Shown: one piece after another, positions 36,766 to 45,769 of the stretch
Layout: every line of letters begins with the position of its first letter
How positions within the stretch are numbered: position 1 is the first letter of the stretch
NCBI GenBank assembly: GCA_025937785.1
Contig: JAICQQ010000002.1
Coordinates: 59,365 to 123,364 of the forward strand
Length of the DNA stretch: 64,000 bases
Direction of reading: 5' to 3'
From: Polyangiaceae bacterium
GTDB taxonomy: Bacteria > Myxococcota_A > Polyangia > Polyangiales > Polyangiaceae
Made by a program: the position numbers and the translations under genes
Notes under the pieces: model-generated
The model's database searches: none
The model's input: only the letters and a program-made list of their open reading frames with translations
What the model was told of the DNA's origin: nothing

Positions 36766-38520
36766 ATGGTCCGCCCGGGTCTACCCCGTTCGCTGCAGGC
36801 AACCGGTAGCGGAAAAGAGGAGCTGCGTGCAGGGCTGCTCGTGCCGTACTTGCTGCGCCTGCGGGACGAACGGGGCGAAGCGGCCGCGCGTGCGCTGCTC
36901 TCCACCGTGGGCATCCCCGGCAGCATCCTCGAGGACGAGAACGAGTGGATTTCGGTGGCAGCAGCTCGGCGGGCCCTTCACGCGTTGGCCACCGCACTGG
37001 GAGAAGAGGCTATCTCTCGGCGAGGTGGCTGGATGACCCATCCGGAGACGTTGAGCAGTTATGTCCGAATGCTGCGCGTTTCGTCGCAACCCCTCGACGC
37101 CTACCGCTACCTCACCGCGCACGCGGCCGAGAGCACGCGCGTGGGCAGCTACGAACTCGCGGTCCACGGACCGCGCTCACTGCAGGTGACGTACCTGCCG
37201 CGCTTCGAAGTGCAACCCGACCAGCGCGACAGGCGCCTGTGTCATGCGCGCGTTGCCGAGCTGGCCGCCGTTCCGCGCATCTGGGGTCTGCCCGAAGCCG
37301 TGGTGCACGGAAGCGAATGCGTCGCCGACGGTGACCAGCTCTGCCGCTACCAAGTCCGCTGGACCGTTCCACGCCCACAGGGGCCCGTGTGGGGCGCTAT
37401 CGCCGGAGCCATCTTGTGCGGCGGTGCGGTTGCCATCGCCGGCAGCTGGGTCGCGGCCACCATCGCGTTGGCTGTGGGCACCGGACTCGGCGGCGCCATC
37501 GGCTTGCTGTCGCGCCGCGTCGCGACGGAGCACATGGCTCGAGTCTTCGAAAAGAATCGCATCGCGGCGCTCGAGCGCGGGCTCGAAGTGCGCGGGCAGT
37601 TCGGAGAACCCGCCGGCGAGCTCGCGGGTAGCCTGCTAGGCGGCAAGTACCGCATTCAGCGCAAGATCGGATCGGGCGGCATCGGCGCCGTGTACGCAGC
37701 TCAGCACGTCGGGCTCGGCTCGTCCGTGGCGATCAAGGTACTGCGCGGAGCCGCCGCGGTCGACGCGGCCGAGATCGCCCGGCTACGACGCGAGGCCCGT
37801 GTCCAGGTGTCCATCGAGCATCCGAACGTGGTGCGCACGCTGGATCTGGACCAGATGCCAGAAGGTTCGATCTACGTCGTCATGGAGCTGCTGCAGGGCA
37901 TGAGCCTGGCCGAGCACCTGAAGAAGCGAGGGCCACTGCCGCCGGGCTTCGCGGTTCCCGTCTTCATCCAGGTGTGTCGCGCGCTCTCCGCCGCTCACCG
38001 GCTCGGCGTCATCCACCGGGACCTGAAGCCCGGCAACGTGTTCGTTTGCGATGACGAAACGGTGAAAGTGCTCGATTTCGGGATGAGCAAGTTCGCGGAA
38101 GCCGAAGCCTTGACCCAAGACGGATACACGCTAGGCACCCCCGAATACATGTCACCGGAACAATGTATTGGAGCGCCCGTCGAACCGCGAACCGATCTGT
38201 ATGCGTTCGGCGTGCTGATGTACGAGGCGCTCACTGGCGAGCTCCCCATCGCGGGACGCAGTCGACGGGACCTGCTCGAGCTGCACCAGCGGATGATCCC
38301 GGTCAGCATGCAGACCCGACGCCCCGATCTGCATCTACCGCGCGAGCTCGACGACGCGGTGATGATGTGCCTGAAAAAGCGCGCCGCCGAACGCCCGACC
38401 AGCGCGCAAGCCTTGGAGAAGGCTCTCGCCAGCATCCCCGCGCAGCTCCTCGTCAACGAATATCCTGAAGGAACGCCGCGACGCGCGCCCGCGTCGCATC
38501 CCTCGCAAGGCCAGGTTTGA
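36766..38520 (+). CDS. Ser/Thr kinase with N-terminal sensor-like domain and membrane hairpin
   Basis: A 584-aa protein. The first 200 residues are a separate domain with an HGSECVADGDQLCRYQV stretch, the GxxC...GD..C pattern seen in V4R-type sensory domains. Two hydrophobic segments follow (AGAILCGGAVAIAGSWVAAT and AVGTGLGGAIGLL, about 205-250). The C-terminal half is a complete Hanks kinase: GSGGIGAVYAA, VAIKVLR, HRDLKPGN, DFGMSK, YMSPEQ. With both domains predicted cytoplasmic, it may sense a membrane-soluble or intracellular ligand. Confidence 0.82.
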   Translation: MVRPGLPRSLQATGSGKEELRAGLLVPYLLRLRDERGEAAARALLSTVGIPGSILEDENEWISVAAARRALHALATALGEEAISRRGGWMTHPETLSSYVRMLRVSSQPLDAYRYLTAHAAESTRVGSYELAVHGPRSLQVTYLPRFEVQPDQRDRRLCHARVAELAAVPRIWGLPEAVVHGSECVADGDQLCRYQVRWTVPRPQGPVWGAIAGAILCGGAVAIAGSWVAATIALAVGTGLGGAIGLLSRRVATEHMARVFEKNRIAALERGLEVRGQFGEPAGELAGSLLGGKYRIQRKIGSGGIGAVYAAQHVGLGSSVAIKVLRGAAAVDAAEIARLRREARVQVSIEHPNVVRTLDLDQMPEGSIYVVMELLQGMSLAEHLKKRGPLPPGFAVPVFIQVCRALSAAHRLGVIHRDLKPGNVFVCDDETVKVLDFGMSKFAEAEALTQDGYTLGTPEYMSPEQCIGAPVEPRTDLYAFGVLMYEALTGELPIAGRSRRDLLELHQRMIPVSMQTRRPDLHLPRELDDAVMMCLKKRAAERPTSAQALEKALASIPAQLLVNEYPEGTPRRAPASHPSQGQV

Positions 38521-38561
38521 GCCACCTTCCGACACCCGCCTGACGTAGAAGGATTGCAGCC

Positions 38562-39503
38562 ATGAAGCGACACACCACGATCTCGCGTCTTTCCGCGTCA
38601 CTGCTCGCGCTGCTCGGCATTGCGCTTTCGCCGAGCCTGATCGAAGACGCGCATGCATTCACGCATGTCGTTCAACCCAACGATACGTTGGCGTCGATCG
38701 CAGAGCGCTACTACGGGCGCATCCAGCACGAGAAGGTGCTGGTCGCCGCCAATGGTCTGGACGACGAAGGGGGTTCCCCGATCGTGCCGGGGATGCGGCT
38801 CGAGGTGCCCGCGCTGGGCCATCGGCGCGTCAAACGCGGCGACACTTGGCCAGCGCTGGCGGCCACGCTGCTCGGCGCCGAGCACCGCTCCGAGGTACTG
38901 GCGCAGGCCAACCACTCGAAGCCCTGGCTGCTCCCGCAGGAAGGAGCGCTGATTCAGGTGCCGTACAACCTGAAGCTTTTGACCTCGAGCACCGACAACA
39001 TCATCAATATCGCCTACAAGTTCCTTGGCAACAGCACCAAGGCCTGGACCCTCGACTACTACAACAAACTCAACGGTCGCACGCTGCAGCGCGGCGACGT
39101 GTTGCTCGTGCCGCTCGTCGATCTGCCGTTGACCGAGGCGGGCAAGCAAGCCGCCGCAGCTTCCGCGCAAGCGCTGATGAGCGAATCCGAAGGCGCCGCG
39201 CGCGACGCCCAGCTGAAGGTCGAGGCGGAGTTACCGGCCCTGATTGCAGACATCCGCGGGGGTCGCTACGTGGACGCGATCACGCGGGGTAATCGCTTTC
39301 TCTCCGTGGCTGACCTGTCGCACCCTCAGCTCGCGGTCATCCATCGTCAACTGCTCGAGGCCTACGTCGCCATGCAAGCGACCGGGCTGGCGACCGCGGC
39401 GTGCGACGCTTGGCGCAAGTATGACCCCATGGCTGCCCTGAACCCGGTGCTGTTGAGCCCGAAGATCATCGAGGCTTGCAAGCGGGGGGCCGACGCGCAA
39501 TGA
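38562..39503 (+). CDS. Secreted LysM-repeat protein
   Basis: A 313-aa protein with a signal peptide (LLALLGIALSPSLIEDAHA) and three LysM-like repeats (THVVQPNDTLASIAERYYG; VKRGDTWPALAATLLG; STDNIINIAYKFLG...LQRGDVLLVP), then a helical C-terminal domain (LPALIADIRGGRYVDA...). LysM domains bind peptidoglycan. Its stop overlaps the next gene by 4 bases. It heads the operon with DUF58 and BatA-like genes, where it may anchor the complex to the wall. Confidence 0.82.
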   Translation: MKRHTTISRLSASLLALLGIALSPSLIEDAHAFTHVVQPNDTLASIAERYYGRIQHEKVLVAANGLDDEGGSPIVPGMRLEVPALGHRRVKRGDTWPALAATLLGAEHRSEVLAQANHSKPWLLPQEGALIQVPYNLKLLTSSTDNIINIAYKFLGNSTKAWTLDYYNKLNGRTLQRGDVLLVPLVDLPLTEAGKQAAAASAQALMSESEGAARDAQLKVEAELPALIADIRGGRYVDAITRGNRFLSVADLSHPQLAVIHRQLLEAYVAMQATGLATAACDAWRKYDPMAALNPVLLSPKIIEACKRGADAQ

Positions 39504-39622
39504 AGCATTCTCGAGAAGGCGCCGACGGCGTATCGCCGCTGCTGGTCGCCCTGGGCGTCGTGGCGCTGCTCGTCGGCCTCGCAGCAGGTGTGTACATGAG
39601 CTTGATCGGGGCACGCCCTTGA
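39500..39622 (+). CDS. Small single-pass membrane protein, 40 aa
   Basis: The ATG at 39500 overlaps the stop of the LysM gene (ATGA) and its TGA overlaps the next start (TTGA), so the three are translationally coupled. The product begins MKHSREGADGVSPLL and has one helix (LVALGVVALLVGLAAGVYMS). Too short for ordinary gene finding. The tight overlaps on both sides are the evidence that it is real. It may serve as a membrane anchor or adaptor in the LysM-DUF58-BatA unit. Confidence 0.7.
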   Translation: MKHSREGADGVSPLLVALGVVALLVGLAAGVYMSLIGARP

Positions 39623-40524
39623 CCAAGGCTCTGAAGAGCCAGCTCGACTGGGGCAGTCTGGTCCCGCTGCGTCTGAAGGCACAGACCATTGCCGAGGGCA
39701 TTTGGGCGGGCAGCCATCGGAGCCCGCGCAGGGGCTCGGGGATCGAGTTCGGTGGACACCGCGACTACGTCCCGGGCGACGACCTGCGCTGGCTCGACCG
39801 ACACGCGCTGATGCGCCACGGCAAACTCATGGTGCGCCAGTTCGAGACAGAAACCGACCGCACGTTGGTGCTGCTGCTGGACGCGAGCCGGTCCATGGCG
39901 TACGCGAGCAAACGCGCACCCGCAGCCAAATTCGCGTTCGCGGCGCTGCTTGCGGCAGCGCTCTCGAAGCTCGCGCTCGCGGGGGGCGACCCCGTGGGCT
40001 TGGATTGGCTGGGGGGCGACGAGAATCGGCCGCAGAAGCCCAGCGCAGGGCGCGACACCTTCGACCGTCTCGTCGACTTGCTCGAAGCCGCTAGCCCCGG
40101 GGCAGCCCCGGACGAGGCCACGTTGGGGCGCGCCTTGGCGCGAATCGCCCGCGTCGCGACCCGCGGGGCGGTCATCGTGCTGCTGAGCGATCTGCTCGAT
40201 TTGCCAGAGACGGCTGCGGAAGCGTTCAGCGCGCTCGCCACCCACGATCGCACGCTGGTCGCCGTCCGCGTGCTCGACCCGGTCGAAGCCGAGTTCCCCT
40301 TCGACGAGCCAGTGCGGCTGCGCTCGGCAGAGAGCAGCGCCGTCGTCGAAACGGACGGCCAGAGTGCGCGGCAAGGCTACCTCGAAGCGCTCGAAGCGTT
40401 GGCGCTGCGCTGGCAAGAACACCTGGTCCCACGCGGCGGGCGTCTCGTGCGCGCGACCACGACCGAAGACCCGATCGCGGTGGTCCGCGAGGTCCTGTTG
40501 GCGCTGGAGTCCAGGTCGACGTGA
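39619..40524 (+). CDS. DUF58 / von Willebrand A-like protein
   Basis: A 301-aa protein. It has the DUF58 signature near the N-terminus (GSGIEFGGHRDYVPGDDLR) and a VWA-like domain with an intact metal site (LLLDASRSMAYAS, DxSxS). The start is a TTG overlapping the preceding stop. DUF58 proteins work with MoxR AAA ATPases and VWA membrane proteins; the BatA-like partner is next, but no MoxR gene is present in this operon. Confidence 0.88.
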   Translation: MTKALKSQLDWGSLVPLRLKAQTIAEGIWAGSHRSPRRGSGIEFGGHRDYVPGDDLRWLDRHALMRHGKLMVRQFETETDRTLVLLLDASRSMAYASKRAPAAKFAFAALLAAALSKLALAGGDPVGLDWLGGDENRPQKPSAGRDTFDRLVDLLEAASPGAAPDEATLGRALARIARVATRGAVIVLLSDLLDLPETAAEAFSALATHDRTLVAVRVLDPVEAEFPFDEPVRLRSAESSAVVETDGQSARQGYLEALEALALRWQEHLVPRGGRLVRATTTEDPIAVVREVLLALESRST

Positions 40525-42521
40525 GTTTTTTGATTGCCGCAGCCTTGGCGCTGGGCGTCTTCGTAGTCGCCCCAGTTGCGGCGCACCTGCTCAGGCGCGG
40601 ACGCGCAGAAGAGCAAGAGTTTCCTCCCGCGCACTTGGTGCCTGTGGCTTACCGCTCAGCACGAAAGCGGAGCCGCCTCGAGGATCGCTGGCTGCTCCTG
40701 GTGCGCGCGCTGCTGGTGTTCGCGCTCGCAATCGTGGGAGCCGTGCCCTTCGTGCGTTGCTCCCGACTGGCGCTGGATCGAGACGCTGGAGCATCGGTCG
40801 CCCTGGCGCTGGTGATCGATGATTCGCTCAGCATGCGCTCCCGCGTCGCGGATGCCGGCACGCGCTGGGACGTCGCCTTGAAGGGTGCGCGCGACCTCCT
40901 GAAGTCGACGCGCGAGGGCGACGCTGTCGGCATCGTGCTAGCCGGCGAGCCCGCTCGGCTCGCGCTCGCCGCCACGACCGATCTCAGCGTGGTGCGTGAG
41001 ACTCTGGACAAACTCAAACCCGCCGACCGAAGCACGGATCTACGGTCGGCGATCAGGCTCGCTGAGTCTTCGTTGAAAGCGCTGCCACACGTCGACAAGC
41101 GCATCGCGGTGTTGAGCGATTTCGCGGGCAACACCGGCAAGCTACCGGACCGCGCCTTGTGGATCCCCTTGCCCGAGCTCCGCCAACCGGCCCAGAACTG
41201 CGGCATCGTGCAGGCTCGAAAAGAAGGACTACGCGTCGTCGTCAACGTGGCCTGCACCGCTGGCCAGGCCGCCAAAGACCGCACGCTCCGCCTGGTTGCC
41301 GGCAAGGGCCCGACCCCCAACCGGGACGGCGCCGAGCTGTCGAAGCTGCCGTTGAAGCCACAGGCCGGGGCGCAGCGGCTGGAACTCGAGCTGAGTGGCG
41401 CGGTCGCTGGCGTCGATGCTTTCCTCAGCGCGGGCGACGCCCTGGCACAAGACGATTACGCCGCGGTAGCCGAGGTGCAAGGGGCGATGTTGATCGGTGT
41501 CGTCGCCGACCCCGCCACGGCCGCCGCTCAAGAAGGCACGGCCACCGTGCTCGAGCAGGCGTTGAACGCGCTGACGGCCACCAGCAGCGAGAGGGCTCCC
41601 GCCGGCGAGGTGCGACCGCTCCCGTTGATCCCAGAAGACGAGAAAGAGCTCGCCGCCTACTCGGCCTTCATCATCGACGATCCACCAGGGCTGACGCCCG
41701 AATCGCGCACGGCGCTGACCGCGTGGATGAACACAGAAGCCGGATTCGCCGCCGCATTTCTGGGACCGAACGTGGAAGCCGCCCAACTCGGGGCGAGTTT
41801 CGAACCGTTCGCGCACGGCGCGCTGACCAGGGAGACCACGACCGCTGCCAGCATCGTCGATACCAGCGGCCTGTTGGGCGACGCCGGCGCGAGTTTGAAG
41901 GAGATCGCGCCACGCGGGCGGCTGCTGTTGGCGGGCGCCCTCATCCCCGGCTCTGAAACGGCGCTCGCGTGGGACGACCAGGCGCCGTGGATGCTGAAGC
42001 GCCGGGTCGGGCGCGGCCAGGCATGGACCTTCGGCTTACCCGTCTCGGTGGACCAGAGCGACCTGGCGCTGCGACCCGGGTTCTTGGCGCTGCTCGAGCG
42101 CTTCTTGCACGACGCCGCCCAAGCCAAAGGCGAACGGGTGAGCGGCGCGGGGACCACCTGGCGCCTGACCGATACCGTCAAGAGCGTGGAAGGGCCTGGC
42201 GGAAGGCTCGAACCCACCACCGGCACTAGCGAGGGAGCCCGCGTTTCGGACCGCTACGTCACCCCCGACCTGCGCGGCCGCTATCGAATCGCGGAAGGCA
42301 ACGGCGACCTCCACGACCGCATCGTCACGCTCGACGAAGCCGAGATCGTGTCGCAGCCCACCACCATCGCCGAAACTCCGCTGCGGAAGACGACCTCACG
42401 CGCGCCTCCGAACGTGGAGGTGTCGCGTGAGTTCGGGCTGTTGCTGGTGGCGCTGCTTGCCGTCGAGCTATCGTTGCGCCTGATGTCTCGGCTCCGCCTG
42501 CGGAACCAAAATCCTGCATGA
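40521..42521 (+). CDS. BatA-like membrane VWA protein
   Basis: A 666-aa protein. An N-terminal membrane region with two helices (IAAALALGVFVVAPVAAHLL and WLLLVRALLVFALAIVG) flanks the LRRGRAEEQEFPPAHLV segment typical of this family. A VWA domain with DxSxS (VIDDSLSMRSR) and KRIAVLSDFAGN follows, then a long domain of unknown type and a C-terminal helix (FGLLLVALLAVELSLRLM). It overlaps DUF58 by 4 bases (GTGA). Such proteins belong to the Bat (Bacteroides aerotolerance) type of envelope complex. Confidence 0.85.
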   Translation: MSFLIAAALALGVFVVAPVAAHLLRRGRAEEQEFPPAHLVPVAYRSARKRSRLEDRWLLLVRALLVFALAIVGAVPFVRCSRLALDRDAGASVALALVIDDSLSMRSRVADAGTRWDVALKGARDLLKSTREGDAVGIVLAGEPARLALAATTDLSVVRETLDKLKPADRSTDLRSAIRLAESSLKALPHVDKRIAVLSDFAGNTGKLPDRALWIPLPELRQPAQNCGIVQARKEGLRVVVNVACTAGQAAKDRTLRLVAGKGPTPNRDGAELSKLPLKPQAGAQRLELELSGAVAGVDAFLSAGDALAQDDYAAVAEVQGAMLIGVVADPATAAAQEGTATVLEQALNALTATSSERAPAGEVRPLPLIPEDEKELAAYSAFIIDDPPGLTPESRTALTAWMNTEAGFAAAFLGPNVEAAQLGASFEPFAHGALTRETTTAASIVDTSGLLGDAGASLKEIAPRGRLLLAGALIPGSETALAWDDQAPWMLKRRVGRGQAWTFGLPVSVDQSDLALRPGFLALLERFLHDAAQAKGERVSGAGTTWRLTDTVKSVEGPGGRLEPTTGTSEGARVSDRYVTPDLRGRYRIAEGNGDLHDRIVTLDEAEIVSQPTTIAETPLRKTTSRAPPNVEVSREFGLLLVALLAVELSLRLMSRLRLRNQNPA

Positions 42522-42599
42522 GCGGCGTTGATTTTGGGGCCGAACCGTGAAGGCAGGACGCTAGTGACCCGAGGGGCTACCCGTGTTAACCAGAGGCCC

Positions 42600-43139
42600 A
42601 TGCGACGCTCAGCGCTGATGATATCGTTGGTGATGACCGTGGCCTGTAGCTCGGCAGGCCCCTACGGGTACGCACCCACGTACACGCCCTTGGACGAAGA
42701 AGAGACGGCCGCGGAGGGCGCCAAAGAGTTCGACCCCGTCATGGCCAAGCGTTTTCCTGAAGAATGGCGAGACAAGCCCGTCAGCATCTTCGGGATCGTC
42801 ACCAGCCGTGGTGAAGGCTCCGGCGGCGGCACGCGGCTTACCCTGAGCGTGCGTACCTTGGCCACACGTAACCTGTGCGACGAGGGGGGAGACGACACTT
42901 GTCGCGTTACCGTGAGCGACCGGGAACATGCCGTCGTGCATACCGTCGTGCGCTTGCGGTCAGGCGACGACATCGGAGAAAACAGCATCCAGGTGGGCTC
43001 GCTGGTCCGCATCATCGGCAAGTTCACCGACGTGGTGGACAACGACGATGGCAACCCCATCGTCAACGCCTCGTACTATCGGCACTGGCCCGGGCACCAC
43101 TACGTGACGAGCGCCGCAGCCAGCTACATGCGCCGCTAG
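42600..43139 (+). CDS. OB-fold-like envelope lipoprotein, 179 aa
   Basis: Not a named family. The ATG at 42600 has AGAGG just upstream. Lipoprotein signal (ISLVMTVACSSAG) followed by a Tyr/Pro linker and a beta-rich domain (VSIFGIVTSRGEGSGGGTRL ... VGSLVRIIGKFTDVVDNDDG) that resembles an OB fold, as in some outer-membrane stress lipoproteins such as Slp. It may belong to the transcription unit of the upstream operon or have its own promoter. Confidence 0.6.
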   Translation: MRRSALMISLVMTVACSSAGPYGYAPTYTPLDEEETAAEGAKEFDPVMAKRFPEEWRDKPVSIFGIVTSRGEGSGGGTRLTLSVRTLATRNLCDEGGDDTCRVTVSDREHAVVHTVVRLRSGDDIGENSIQVGSLVRIIGKFTDVVDNDDGNPIVNASYYRHWPGHHYVTSAAASYMRR

Positions 43140-43227
43140 CGGTCAAAAGCGCAATCGCCGAACGTACGCGCATGTGCAGTGGTCCGTACCGGGCGCCCGT
43201 GATACTAGCCCCCGACGCAGTATTCCC

Positions 43228-44229
43228 ATGCTCCAGCCTTTCAGACAGCTTCTTCGCCGCCGAGCCCGGCTGATCCTCTCCGGGGTCGGCTGCGCCTTGC
43301 TGGTAGCACACGCCGCCCACGCGACGATCGTCGAGCGCGTCGTCGCCGTCGTCGGCGAGCGCGCGATCTTGCTCACCGATCTCAGGCAGCGCGCTACGCC
43401 GTTCTTGCTCAAGGTGTACGCAGAGCCGTTGCCCGACGCGCAGCGCAACGCCGCGATCTCGCAAGTCTACAAAGCTACCCTCGAGCGCATGGTCGAAGAA
43501 GAGCTCGAGCAACGCGCGGCGGCCCAGGCAAAGATCACCGTGAGCTCGGAGGAGATCGACCAAGCATTGCGCGTGATTGCCTCGCAGAACGGCATCCAAC
43601 CCGAGCAACTCATCGAAGAGGCCGGGCGCCAGGGCATGAACGAGACGCAGTATCGGGCCGAGCTGCGCCGGCAAGTCACCCAGCAAAAAATGGCGAACCT
43701 GCGGCTCCAAGGCCGCGTTCGCGTCACCGACGACGATATTCGATCGACGTATCAGCGCCTGCTCCTGCAAGAGCGCTCCCAGCTCGACTTTCGAGCAGCG
43801 CAGATCGTGATCGCGATCCCACCCGGCGCTGACAAAGCGACGGTTCAGCAAAGGCAAGCGCTCGCAAATTCCGTGCGACGCAAGGCCAACGCTGGTGAAG
43901 ACTTCGCCGCATTGGTCGCGCGCTACTCGGACGATCAGGCATCGAAGAAGTTCGGTGGGCTGCTGCCGACGCAAAAGCCCATCGAACAACCGGAAAGCAT
44001 CGCGCGCGCCGTCATGAACCTCGATCTCGGGCGCACCTCGCGACCGATTCGCCATGGCAACGCCTTCGTGCTGTTGAAGCTCATCGAACGCGCGCCTTCG
44101 TCGCTCCCCCCCTTCGAAGACGCGAAAGATCAGCTGCGCGAGCGCGTCTACATGGAAAAAATGGGCGCCGCGCGGCGCCAGTGGCTCGAAAGCCTCAAGC
44201 GCCGCACCCACGTAGAAGTCCGCCTATAA
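43228..44229 (+). CDS. SurA-like periplasmic peptidyl-prolyl isomerase/chaperone
   Basis: A 333-aa protein with a signal peptide (RLILSGVGCALLVAHAAHA), a SurA N-terminal chaperone domain (IVERVVAVVGERAILLTDLRQRA, ...QLIEEAGRQGMNETQYRAELRRQ) and one parvulin-type domain (AAQIVIAIPPG ... ARYSDDQASKKFGGLL). SurA assists outer-membrane protein assembly. E. coli SurA has two parvulin domains; this protein has one. The ATG at 43228 gives the signal sequence; the upstream open frame does not. Confidence 0.88.
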   Translation: MLQPFRQLLRRRARLILSGVGCALLVAHAAHATIVERVVAVVGERAILLTDLRQRATPFLLKVYAEPLPDAQRNAAISQVYKATLERMVEEELEQRAAAQAKITVSSEEIDQALRVIASQNGIQPEQLIEEAGRQGMNETQYRAELRRQVTQQKMANLRLQGRVRVTDDDIRSTYQRLLLQERSQLDFRAAQIVIAIPPGADKATVQQRQALANSVRRKANAGEDFAALVARYSDDQASKKFGGLLPTQKPIEQPESIARAVMNLDLGRTSRPIRHGNAFVLLKLIERAPSSLPPFEDAKDQLRERVYMEKMGAARRQWLESLKRRTHVEVRL

Positions 44230-44313
44230 CCCGCCTACGTGCGCGCGTGTTGGCGCTTGCGAGAGCGGTCGGCCCCAGCGGGGCTCGTCGCGAAACACAA
44301 CGCCCGCGCTCTA

Positions 44314-44803
44314 GGGCCTGTCCCTGAATTGGACGATGGCCCCGTGAACGTGGACGTAAACGTGCCCGTGCCCGAAGAAGCGCAACCGATGCCGAGGTGG
44401 GGCCGATGGCTGGAGCATGACGCTCGATCATGAGGGATTGGAAGTGTATCAAGTCGCGCTGGATTTTCTCGTTATCGCGGACGCGATCATAGAAGGATTA
44501 CCGCGAGGACGAGGCCACCTGTCGGATCCCGTCAGGGAACGCCCGTCCTGCGCCACCACAGCACCGCTTCGATGAAATTCCGGTCGTCTTTCCCAGGGCG
44601 CCCTGCTCCGCGCTTGGCGCAAAGCACCGCGCGAACCTTCTGCCACTGCGCCTCGTCCAGCTGCTGTCTAACCATGCTTGCCTACCCATGGAACACACTT
44701 CGACCGCCATGGATAGCTCTTTCCTCGACTTCTCGGGCACGGGCACGCACACGTTCACGTTCACGTTCACGTTCACGGGCCGGACCAATTCAGAGACAGG
44801 CCC
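44314..44803. mobile_element. Degenerate IS5-like element or IS-derived miniature element
   Basis: The ends read TAGGGCCTGTCCCTGAATTGG (left, 44312-44332) and, reverse-complemented, the same 21 bases with one mismatch (right, 44785-44805). The flanking TA on each side fits a TA target duplication. Just inside each end lies a second imperfect inverted repeat of GTGAAC hexamers (44344-44375; 44735-44779). The interior has the first codons of an IS5-type transposase on the minus strand (see 44532) and nothing else coding. Confidence 0.7.
44532..44675 (-). pseudogene. IS5-family transposase, N-terminal fragment
   Basis: Forty-seven codons: MVRQQLDEAQWQKVRAVLC, then GRPGKDDRNFIEAVLWWRR and TGVP before a TGA where intact relatives have Trp (the WRDLP motif). 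This is the N-terminal domain of IS5-like transposases. The rest of the gene is gone; the element is about 490 bp, too short for a working copy. Confidence 0.7.
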
Positions 44804-44837
44804 TAATTGCAGCCACGCTCAGCCGAGCAAGCTTTCA

Positions 44838-45632
44838 CTAACGTTCGTAGAATCGCGACAACGCGCTGCGCACCGCCTCGAGCACGGCCGCGCGAACTCG
44901 GGCGAGTCGCTCCGTCGTTGGGACCGATCCGGCGAGGTCCTTCAAGAAGAAGCGGTCCCGGGCCAACCACCCTTGCGTCACGACCTCCGAGGACACCACG
45001 TCCAGCCGTGCTTCGTGCAGCGTTCTGGTGATGGTCAGCAGTAACCCGGGGAAGTCCCGGCTCTCGACCACCAAAAGCAGGTGCCCTTCGCGCAGTTGCA
45101 CCGGATCGAAGAAGGCTCTCGGCGCCGGGATCGGGTCGAGCGTCGGCCGAGGCTCGGCTTCAGCTGCCGGGGCGAGGACTGCGTTGCTCGTCAAGGCTTG
45201 ACCCAACTTGCGTTCGAGGGCAGCCACCTGCTGCGGGGTGACGGCCCGCGATACGTCGTCGGATTGGGCGCGCAGCCAGAAGAAGTCGACGGCTTCGTGT
45301 GTTCCGCCGGGGGTCACCCTCGAGTAGATCTGGGCGCTCACTATTTCCAGGTGCAACCCCACCAGGGCGTGACAGATCAGCGAAAGCAGACCGGCGCGAT
45401 CGTCGGCCACGACGCAGACCGTCGTGGTCTTGTCGGCAAAGGTCGCGCAGCGCTCGACGTGGACGGGGCGCCCGCGACGGCGGAGGACGATCTCGGTGTG
45501 CTGCTGAATCTCGACCAGGCTGAACGCGAGCGCGTACGACGCCGGCATGGAACCCATGAACTCCGCCGCTCCGGCACCCTCGCCATTTGCAATGGGACCC
45601 GGCGGCTCGGTGGACTTGGCCACGGACGACAT
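44838..45632 (-). CDS. Double ACT-domain regulatory protein (GlnD-tail-like)
   Basis: A 264-aa protein with two ACT domains: about 70-135 (TTTVCVVADDRAGLLSLICH ... LEIVSAQIYS) and about 190-250 (LLLVVESRDFPGLLLTITRT ... LDVVSSEVVT). The arrangement resembles the C-terminal part of the uridylyltransferase GlnD, but the nucleotidyltransferase and HD domains are absent. It could bind an amino acid such as glutamine and signal nitrogen state. Start at 45632 (MSSVAKST); a later ATG at 45557 is possible. Confidence 0.75.
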   Translation of the reverse strand: MSSVAKSTEPPGPIANGEGAGAAEFMGSMPASYALAFSLVEIQQHTEIVLRRRGRPVHVERCATFADKTTTVCVVADDRAGLLSLICHALVGLHLEIVSAQIYSRVTPGGTHEAVDFFWLRAQSDDVSRAVTPQQVAALERKLGQALTSNAVLAPAAEAEPRPTLDPIPAPRAFFDPVQLREGHLLLVVESRDFPGLLLTITRTLHEARLDVVSSEVVTQGWLARDRFFLKDLAGSVPTTERLARVRAAVLEAVRSALSRFYER

Positions 45633-45769
45633 GCTAGATGCTGGCCCGCGGCAGGTTACGCCCTGCTTTCGACGAGATGTCCGGCGTGGTGCGGCGGCGC
45701 CCGAGCCTGGCAGCGCCGAGCGACCTCGAATCTCGGTTTGCCTGGAAACATTCGAGAAAAGGGCTAACC

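Noticed and set aside
44239..44433. Short ORF with VNVDVNVPVPEE
   Set aside because: Translation of the GTGAAC hexamer repeat at the IS remnant end, not a gene.
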